Part shown: piece after piece, positions 56,249 through 61,273 of the stretch | Layout of the letters: every line of letters begins with the position of its first letter | Position numbering within the stretch: position 1 is the stretch's first letter | Assembly (NCBI GenBank): GCA_934565775.1 | Contig: CAKTIN010000002.1 | Location: 1-61,273 of the forward strand | DNA: 61,273 bases | From: an uncultured Oscillospiraceae bacterium | GTDB taxonomy: Bacteria; Bacillota; Clostridia; Oscillospirales; Oscillospiraceae | Reading direction: 5' to 3' | The notes under the pieces: generated by a model | What the model was told of the DNA's origin: nothing | Seen by the model: the letters and a program-made list of their open reading frames with translations, nothing else | Databases searched by the model: none | Translations under genes and position numbers: made by a program

Positions 56249-56287
56249 GCCCGCCTGCCGGAGACCTCCGGCAGGCGGGCTTGTTTG
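56249..56287 (+). terminator. Terminator of the SDR gene
   Basis: A perfect 14-bp stem, GCCCGCCTGCCGGA against its complement (56249-56262 / 56267-56280), then TTGTTTG. Confidence 0.82.
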
Positions 56288-56291
56288 TGGC

Positions 56292-56452
56292 AATTTAAAA
56301 TTCAGAGCGCCCAAAGGCTCCCTTGTGGAAAGGGCGGGTGCAACCCGCTGTGGATCAAAATAGGACGCTTGCCGGTGGCAAGCGCACCACACAAAAATCT
56401 TTGATTTTTGATTGAGGGATTGTAAGCTTTCCCATTTTGAATCAGCGCTCAG
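56292..56452. repeat. Dispersed mosaic repeat, copy 1
   Basis: It shares its left block (AAAATTCAG, then 56311-56333, the CCAAAGGCTCCC...GGAAAGG block) and its 40-nt right block (56413-56452) with copy 2 at 56849-56949. The centre (56334-56412) is different: it contains a GCGGGT/ACCCGC hairpin, the palindrome near 56357-56385 that recurs at window positions 16-44, and the inverted pair AAAAATC/GATTTTT. Confidence 0.75.
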
Positions 56453-56848
56453 GCACCGTTACCTGTGCTGCCTCCGGCGGGGCCCTTTCCTCTGGGGGAA
56501 AGGGCCGAAAGCCCACCGGGCTGCGGCCCGGACCCGGGGCCCAGGCGGCGGTACGGGTCAATTTTCCGGCAAAACTTGTGAACTGTTACGTCGCACTTTC
56601 CCTGTTTCGACACAAAACAGCGCTTGGCCGCGCACACGCCCGAAATGCACCGGGCAAAGCTGGGTGGCAGTTGCACCGGGGGAACTGCATCATGCCGCCC
56701 GATGGTGCCAGACACAGCAAGATAGTGCCAGGCGTGGCCCGAAGGTGCGGCGCACCATCCGATGGCGCGGTGCGAGATAAGAAATGTGTAGAAATGTGCG
56801 TAGATTCTAAAATTATGATTGATATGCGCCAAAGTTGTTGCTGAGAAG
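56453..56848. other. Non-coding spacer between the two repeat copies
   Basis: Open frames across it are short on family-like features and have biased composition, so no gene is called. The left part has a hairpin CCCTTTCC/GGAAAGGG (about 56483-56505). The middle (56701-56780) is a 20-bp-phased degenerate repeat. The right end becomes AT-rich. Confidence 0.5.
56701..56780. repeat. Four degenerate tandem repeats with a 20-bp period
   Basis: Units begin at 56701 (GATGGTGCCA), 56721 (GATAGTGCCA), 56741 (GAAGGTGCGG) and 56761 (GATGGCGCGG). Each opens with GAnnGnGC; the second halves diverge. Two 10-bp units (GAAATGTGTA, GAAATGTGCG) follow at 56781. Confidence 0.55.
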
Positions 56849-56949
56849 TTCAAAATTCAGAAGGCCAAAGGCTCCCTTGTGGAAAGGGAGCTGTCAGCCG
56901 CAGGCTGACTGAGGGATTGTAAGCTCTCCCATTTTGAATCAGCGCTCAG
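56849..56949. repeat. Dispersed mosaic repeat, copy 2
   Basis: It has the same outer blocks as copy 1 (23 nt at 56865-56887; 40 nt at 56910-56949 with one mismatch), but the centre is a simple GCTGTCAGCC/GGCTGAC hairpin. The ends carry TTCAAAAT in inverted orientation, a possible short terminal repeat of a MITE-like element. Confidence 0.75.
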
Positions 56950-56988
56950 CCGAGGCGACCTGCGCTTGCCCCCGGCGGGGCTGCCGGA

Positions 56989-58077
56989 TCAGACCAGATA
57001 GGTGCGCACGCCGGGAATCCGGCTCAGAAGGGCGGAGATGCCATAGGAAAGGACGAAGGCCAGAAGGCTCAGAGCGGGGACCGAGAGCCAGGGGGCGAAG
57101 GACAGGGTGTTCAGCCCCAGACCGCCGAGCCAGTCGATCACCAGAGCGTGGACCAGATAGGCCCCAAAGCTCCAGCGGGAGAGCCGGGCGGCAAGGGCCC
57201 GGACCTGGGGCGGCGGGGCGGGGAGATGACGGAACAGAACGAACAGCGCGGCGGCCTCTGCCAGGACCCCCGGGCGGAAATAGTCGAAATGATCGCTGAC
57301 GGCCCGGCCTGCCCGGAGGGAGGCCCCCATGGTGAGCAGGGCGGTGAGACCGAAGCCCAGCAGCCCCAGGGCATACAGAAGGCCCCGCTGCTTTTTGGTG
57401 AGCTCCGCTCTGGAGAGCGTGTAGCCCAGGACAAAATAGCCGCCGTAGCCCAGGACCAGGTCCATGTGCATATATTGCAGATCCTCCTCCGCCGCCTGGG
57501 CCAGAAGCCGGAGGCGCTCCCCGCCGAAGCTCTGGATCAGAGCCCCCAGCTGTGGCAGCAGGGAGGCAAACAGGAAGCTCAGCAGCAGATAATACCGCCG
57601 CGTCTGCTCCTGCTGGATCAGCTGCCGGAACAGAGGGACGCATAGATAGAGCCCGGCGATGAGAAACACAAACCAGATATGGTAGGGTCCCCGGAGGATG
57701 CTGGCCAGCTGCTCGGTGCGGCCGGGGCGGAACAGACTGAGCAGCCGCGCCCGGGGACCGTCGCCCCCCAGGAAGAAATACAGCAGGCTCCAGGCGAGAA
57801 ACGCCGTGAGCATCCGTAGGGCATATTTGGTATAGAGCTTCCGCAGGGGAATCTCCCGGCCCAGAAACAGCGCGCCGCTGATCATGACAAACACCGGCAC
57901 CCCCCAGCGCACGGCGCTGTTGTACACGGTGAAGCAGTACCACGGGCCGCTGCCAACGGCGCCGGTGAACCAATTCTGAACGGAAAAGTGGAGCAGAATT
58001 ACGGAAAAGGTCGCAAAAATTCGCAAAAGGTCCAAATAAGCCAGCCGCCCGGCCGGGCGCTGCAAGCTGCCGTCCAT
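56989..58077 (-). CDS. Acyltransferase-3 family membrane protein
   Basis: A 362-aa protein with about ten membrane helices: LAYLDLLRIFATFSVILLHFSVQNWF (the catalytic-type His in LLHF), VPVFVMISGALFLGREIPLRKLYTKYALRMLTAF, YHIWFVFLIAGLYLCVPLFR and, near the end, LSRWSFGAYLVHALVID. These proteins O-acetylate or succinylate cell-wall or surface sugars. ATG 58077 has AAGGAGG upstream; the longer frame crosses the promoter. Divergent from the germination operon. Confidence 0.9.
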   Translation of the reverse strand: MDGSLQRPAGRLAYLDLLRIFATFSVILLHFSVQNWFTGAVGSGPWYCFTVYNSAVRWGVPVFVMISGALFLGREIPLRKLYTKYALRMLTAFLAWSLLYFFLGGDGPRARLLSLFRPGRTEQLASILRGPYHIWFVFLIAGLYLCVPLFRQLIQQEQTRRYYLLLSFLFASLLPQLGALIQSFGGERLRLLAQAAEEDLQYMHMDLVLGYGGYFVLGYTLSRAELTKKQRGLLYALGLLGFGLTALLTMGASLRAGRAVSDHFDYFRPGVLAEAAALFVLFRHLPAPPPQVRALAARLSRWSFGAYLVHALVIDWLGGLGLNTLSFAPWLSVPALSLLAFVLSYGISALLSRIPGVRTYLV

Positions 58078-58108
58078 AGGGAGCCTCCTTCCGTCCCGGA
58101 TTTCCTTC

Positions 58109-58137
58109 AGTTTACCATGGCATGGTCCGCCGGTCAA
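58109..58137 (-). promoter_or_regulatory. Promoter of the acyltransferase gene
   Basis: On the minus strand, -35 TTGACC (58132-58137), a 17-bp spacer and -10 TAAACT (58109-58114), 31 bp before the start codon. Confidence 0.7.
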
Positions 58138-58188
58138 GAAGATTTCCCGCGAAAGAGGCGCTCTATCCGGAGAAAAAGCACCCTTCCG

Positions 58189-58218
58189 GTATAACCGGGG
58201 CGGCGGCGGGGCATAGTA
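58189..58218 (+). promoter_or_regulatory. Sigma-G-like promoter of the germination operon
   Basis: GTATA (58189-58193), exactly 18 bp, then CATAGTA (58212-58218). This fits the forespore sigma-G layout GHATR-N18-CATnnTA. Transcription would begin near 58225, only about 12 nt before the TTG start. Confidence 0.7.
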
Positions 58219-58236
58219 CAAAGCGAGGTGAGCGGC

Positions 58237-59673
58237 TTGGAGGAAACCTTATATCCCGGGGCGATGACCCATGAGAATATCTGCCGGATCTTTGCCGGAG
58301 CGGGGGACTTTATCGTCCGGGAGCTGGACTGCGGCGGGCAGCGGCTCTATGCTTACATGATCGACGGACTGGTCTCCGGGGCGGACGCTTCGGAGTATGT
58401 GCTGCGTCCCCTGTCCCGGCTGGCGCCGGGGACGCCGGAGGCCCTGTACCGCCGGAGCCTGGCGGGGCAGGTCTACAACTCCGTGGCGGACCCCTGCAAG
58501 GATCTGGATACGGTGGCGCTGAAGCTGGTCAATGGCTTCTGCGTGGTGCTCTACCCCGGGGCCGGGGCGGTGGCCTATGAGGTCAAGACCGGAGAAAAAC
58601 GCTCCCCCTCCGCGCCGGAGGTGGAGAACACCGTCAAGGGACCCAAGGACGCCTTCACGGAGACCGTCCGCACCAACACCAGCCTTATCCGGCGGCACCT
58701 GCGCACGCCGGACCTGCGGCTGTATGAGACGAAGGTGGGCAGGCGGAGCCTGACCAATGTGACCGTGGCTTCCATCGAGGGACTGACCGCCCCGGAGCTG
58801 GTGGAGCGGATGAAAAAGCGGCTGGATTCTATTGATATTGACGGTTTCCTCTCTCCCTCCGCCGTGGAGGAGTATGTGACCGGCTCCCGGGCGACGGCCT
58901 TTCCCCTTCTGGAGTACACCGAGCGCACGGACAAATTTTGCCAGGGCCTTTTGGCCGGGCAGGTGGGCCTGCTGGTGGACGGGCTGCCCCTGGGGTATCT
59001 GTGCCCTGTAGACCTGGGGTATCTGATGGCCAGCCCGGAGGACCGGGGCATGGATTTCTATTCCGCCTCGGCGGTGCGGATCCTGCGGTACGCCGCCCTG
59101 CTGCTGACCCTGCTCCTGCCGGGAATCTATGTGGCCATGGCCACGTTTCACCCGGAAATGATCCCCCTGCCGCTGCTGCGGGCGGTGATCGAGAGTAAGG
59201 AGGCGGTGCCCTTCCCCACTGTGGTGGAGGTCCTGGGCTTGCTGCTTGCCTTCAAGGTCCTGCAGGAGGCGGGGATCCATCTGCCCCAGGCCATCGGGCA
59301 GACGGTCTCCATTATCGGCGGACTGGTGGTGGGGACGGCGGCGGTAGAGGCCAAGCTGGTCTCCCCGGCGGCGCTGATCCTGGTCTCCGGTGCGGGAATC
59401 TGCGGCTTTGCCCTGCCCGGCCGGGATTTCAGCGAGGCGGTGCGGCTGTGGCGCTTTGCCCTTACGGCGCTGGCCAGCCTTGCGGGGCTGTTTGGCCTGG
59501 CCGTGGGGATCGTGCTGCTGGTGCAGCATTTGTCGGGGCTGCAAAGCCTGGGCGTGGAGTATCTGGCCCCCTTTTCCCGGATGGAGGGGACGCCCCTCCT
59601 GCGTCCCCGGCTGGTCAAGCAGAAGCGGCGGGACGCGCTTTTGCGTCCTCAGGACGGTAAAAATCAGAGGTGA
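58237..59673 (+). CDS. Spore germination protein, GerA family A subunit
   Basis: A 478-aa GerAA/GerKA-type protein. An N-terminal soluble domain of about 270 residues has the highly conserved VENTVKGPKDAFTETVRTN and TSLIRRHLRTPDLRLYE, then LSPSAVEEYV and GLLAGQVGLLVDGLP. Four to five helices follow (YAALLLTLLLPGIYVAMATF, FPTVVEVLGLLLAFKVLQEAG, IIGGLVVGTAAVEAKLVSPA). GerA complexes in the spore inner membrane sense nutrients and start germination. TTG 58237 was preferred (GAGGTG 6 nt upstream, consistent with the predicted transcript start); GTG 58228 is the alternative. Confidence 0.92.
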   Translation: MEETLYPGAMTHENICRIFAGAGDFIVRELDCGGQRLYAYMIDGLVSGADASEYVLRPLSRLAPGTPEALYRRSLAGQVYNSVADPCKDLDTVALKLVNGFCVVLYPGAGAVAYEVKTGEKRSPSAPEVENTVKGPKDAFTETVRTNTSLIRRHLRTPDLRLYETKVGRRSLTNVTVASIEGLTAPELVERMKKRLDSIDIDGFLSPSAVEEYVTGSRATAFPLLEYTERTDKFCQGLLAGQVGLLVDGLPLGYLCPVDLGYLMASPEDRGMDFYSASAVRILRYAALLLTLLLPGIYVAMATFHPEMIPLPLLRAVIESKEAVPFPTVVEVLGLLLAFKVLQEAGIHLPQAIGQTVSIIGGLVVGTAAVEAKLVSPAALILVSGAGICGFALPGRDFSEAVRLWRFALTALASLAGLFGLAVGIVLLVQHLSGLQSLGVEYLAPFSRMEGTPLLRPRLVKQKRRDALLRPQDGKNQR

Positions 59674-59676
59674 GCC

Positions 59677-60162
59677 ATGAAACGTTGGCTGATTTGCGGA
59701 TTACTGGGGGCAGCGGCTCTTTTTGCCGGGGCGCTGCCCTTTGAGAGCCGGGACGTGGGAACTTTGCGCCCGGTAAAGACCCTGCTGGTGTCCGTGGACG
59801 CCGGGGTTGAGATTACGGCGGACACCGGCGACCGGGGCATGGGTGAGACCTGGGCCCAGGCGGTGGAGAATTTGCGGCAAACCGCCCCCGGAAAGGCCTT
59901 TTTCGGGACCGGCGGCTATCTTCTGCTGACGCCGGAGGCCGAGGCACTGCTGCCGGAGATTCTGGCTGACGGCACTCTGCGGGCAGCCTGCGGCGTCTGC
60001 CTGGTCCGGGGAACGCCGGATCTGGAGGAGGCGGGGGCCTTTCTGGACGCCCATCGCCCGGAGACCTCGATCAATATGGTGCGGGCGGCGCTCGGCGCGG
60101 GAGAAAGCGCTTCTCTGCCAGCGCTGTGGGAGCGGGAAGGGAGACTGACGCTTGAATCGTGA
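59677..60162 (+). CDS. Short exported protein in the GerC position
   Basis: A 161-aa protein with a hydrophobic N-terminus (MKRWLICGLLGAAALFAGALP) and no clear lipobox after it (the only early Cys is residue 7). FESRDVGTLRPVKTLLVSVD resembles the start of Ger(x)C proteins, but the 350-400-residue GerC body is missing. It starts 3 bp after the A-subunit stop and overlaps the next gene by 11 bp, so it belongs to the germination operon. It could be a reduced C subunit or a separate small partner. Confidence 0.6.
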   Translation: MKRWLICGLLGAAALFAGALPFESRDVGTLRPVKTLLVSVDAGVEITADTGDRGMGETWAQAVENLRQTAPGKAFFGTGGYLLLTPEAEALLPEILADGTLRAACGVCLVRGTPDLEEAGAFLDAHRPETSINMVRAALGAGESASLPALWEREGRLTLES

Positions 60163-61096
60163 AAGAATTTCCGGCAGAACGCTGGGCGCCTGGCTTGCCG
60201 CATCCCTCCTGGGGCCCATGGCGCAGTTTCTGGGCGCGGTCAGCTGGAATCAGACGCTGCTTCTGGGGGCGGGATCCGCGTGCCTGTCCTTCTGCACTCT
60301 GCGCTGGGGCAGGGTGGGAGGGAGAATCCTGCCCTGGATCCAGATCCTGGGAATGACGCTGCTTCTTGCCGCGGCGGCGGGATTCTGCGGAGACTGCTGG
60401 GCGGAGCGGAGAAATCCCTGGTTCTTCCCGGCGGCCCTTCTGGCGCTGGCCGCCGTTGGCGCGTGCGGCGGACCGAAGCGCTGCGGCGCAGCGGGGGCCG
60501 CGCTGTTCTGGGGCCTGGCGGGGATGATGGCGGTGGTGCTGGTATTTGCGGCGCCGGAGCTGCGGGGCGCCTGGCTCCGCCCTTCCTGGAAAGCGGATGG
60601 GGGCTGGACGGCGGCCATTCTGCTTTTGCCGGCGGCAGGCGCTCTCCTACCCCGGGAGAAGGGCCGGCTGTGGCCTTGGATGCTGGGAATTCTGCTGACC
60701 GGGGCGGGAATCAGCCTCATCACAGCCGGGTGCATCGCGCCCTGGGTGGCCCGGGATAAGAGCGGGGCCTTTTTCGCAGCCGTGCAGATGATCCAGATCA
60801 GCGGTGTTGCAGAGCGCTTTGACGCGCTGATCGCCGGGGTTATGACCCTGTCCTGGTATTGCCTGCTGAGTCTGCTGCTGTCCGGAATCCGCTCCCTGAG
60901 CGAAAGGTCCCGGCGGAGGAACTGGGTGGTCTGGGGCTCCGCGGGGGCGGCCTTCCTGGGCAGCGGCGCCGCCCGGAGGGGAAACGGCTGGTCTTTTGCC
61001 GGTGTTGCGGCGGCGGTGTTGGTGTTGGCGCCGCTGCTGCCGAAAAATACCGCAAAAAAGGATGAAAAAGGGGTTGACAAAGGGGGCAAAGTCTGA
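60152..61096 (+). CDS. Polytopic membrane protein in the GerB position
   Basis: A 314-aa protein with about nine hydrophobic segments. Start TTG 60152 has GGAAGGGAG 8 nt upstream and overlaps the previous gene. The stretch FFAAVQMIQISGVAERFDALIAGVMTLSW resembles the GerAB motif in which an Arg/Glu-rich 'fleRiea' segment precedes a helix, and LGAWLAASLLGPMAQFLG fits a first membrane segment. The match to amino-acid-permease-like GerB proteins is weak, so the call rests mainly on position. The C-terminus is basic and hydrophilic (KKDEKGVDKGGKV). Confidence 0.55.
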   Translation: MNRERISGRTLGAWLAASLLGPMAQFLGAVSWNQTLLLGAGSACLSFCTLRWGRVGGRILPWIQILGMTLLLAAAAGFCGDCWAERRNPWFFPAALLALAAVGACGGPKRCGAAGAALFWGLAGMMAVVLVFAAPELRGAWLRPSWKADGGWTAAILLLPAAGALLPREKGRLWPWMLGILLTGAGISLITAGCIAPWVARDKSGAFFAAVQMIQISGVAERFDALIAGVMTLSWYCLLSLLLSGIRSLSERSRRRNWVVWGSAGAAFLGSGAARRGNGWSFAGVAAAVLVLAPLLPKNTAKKDEKGVDKGGKV

Positions 61097-61206
61097 TAAT
61101 ATATCTGAGCGCTTGAGAGAGCGCAGGGCCGGGTGAGCGGCTGGCAAGAAAAACTTTGAAAAAAGTCAAAAAAGTTCTTGACAAAAGCGAAGCTCAGTGC
61201 TAAAAT
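61074..61206 (+). promoter_or_regulatory. Two tandem consensus promoters, rRNA-type
   Basis: P1: perfect -35 TTGACA (61074-61079), 17 bp, TAATAT (61097-61102). P2: perfect -35 TTGACA (61178-61183), 17 bp, TAAAAT (61201-61206). They lie 104 bp apart, with an A/T-rich stretch in front of P2. P1 begins inside the end of the membrane gene. Confidence 0.8.
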
Positions 61207-61273
61207 GAACAAGCTACGCAAAACCGGAACGGTGAGCGAAGCGCGCTGCATCTTGTAAATTGAATAACGAGAT
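61207..61273 (+). other. Probable leader of an rRNA operon, cut by the window edge
   Basis: The transcript from P2 has no ribosome site or start. It ends in CATCTTGTAAATTGAATAAC, much like the conserved pre-16S leader of Firmicutes ('TTGxAAACTGAATA'). The 16S gene itself would lie beyond the right edge; this is inference. Confidence 0.55.

Noticed and set aside
56249..56290. Transposon end
   Set aside because: The perfect stem directly follows the SDR stop and is followed by T residues, so a terminator is the simpler reading.
56701..56780. CRISPR array
   Set aside because: The period is only 20 bp, units are degenerate, there are no distinct spacers and no cas genes in the window.
56437..56853. 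Open frames of about 135 codons on both strands in the repeat-rich gap
   Set aside because: No ribosome site, no family features, and they run through hairpins and the 20-bp repeat; called non-coding.
1..61273. tRNA genes, phage or integrase genes, IS transposases
   Set aside because: No cloverleaf with CCA end, no recombinase motifs and no transposase DDE signature were recognised in any frame; a dedicated scan could still find a tRNA I missed.

Overview
The window is GC-rich (by eye above 60 percent) bacterial chromosome with dense coding on both strands and short intergenic gaps. Gene content points to an endospore-forming anaerobe of the class Clostridia, most like the high-GC gut Oscillospiraceae/Ruminococcaceae. 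The supporting signs are GlgD beside GlgC, SLH domains, Asp23, a guanine-type purine riboswitch, a GerA-type germination operon with a sigma-G-like promoter, Gram-positive LexA and CsoR operators, and the 'GGCTCCCTTGTGG...' type of dispersed repeat. The family is an inference; no 16S gene lies inside the window.

Layout. 106-4282 (minus) is a housekeeping operon in the order asp23, nusB, a tsaD-like gene, xseA, xseB, ispA. 4373-6109 (minus) is lexA plus a cysteine desulfurase. 6230-13991 (minus) is a glycogen operon: glgB, glgC, glgD, glgA, a GH13 amylase and a tiny Cys-rich protein. 14458-16833 is an SLH-anchored 5'-nucleotidase. 17215-20052 (minus) is csoR-copA copper export. 20250-22499 is an LTA synthase-like protein, followed by a split chromate transporter pair and a DUF6056-type membrane protein on the minus strand. 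25361-31306 is a purine salvage operon: guanine riboswitch, xpt, and a BMP-type nucleoside ABC importer.

31447-36750 is the most intriguing block. A beta-helix lipoprotein faces a VTC-type polyphosphate polymerase homologue, a DUF4956 membrane protein and a two-component system. The divergent promoter between them is an almost perfect mirror, with two pairs of 11-bp-spaced half-sites each ending 10 bp from a -10 box. This suggests a small envelope regulon controlled by its own response regulator.

36797-44742 holds an aldose-epimerase-like gene, a MoxR/DUF58/transglutaminase operon, a DUF1858 protein, trmK-nif3 and yebC. 44789-51738 holds glpK, a GIY-YIG/nucleotidyltransferase pair, degV, and a YtrA-like GntR/ABC operon with a palindromic operator. 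51887-52453 is a conspicuously AT-rich histidine-phosphatase gene, probably acquired. 52678-56240 holds MATE, LOG, GNAT and SDR genes. 56241-56988 is a 750-bp repeat-rich gap with two mosaic copies of a dispersed element and a 20-bp-phased degenerate repeat. 56989-58077 is an acyltransferase-3 protein. 58237-61096 is a compact GerA-type germination operon with short or diverged partner genes. The window ends in two tandem consensus promoters and a leader that look like the start of an rRNA operon.

All calls rest on reading motifs by eye. Start codons were chosen from Shine-Dalgarno spacing and gene overlaps.
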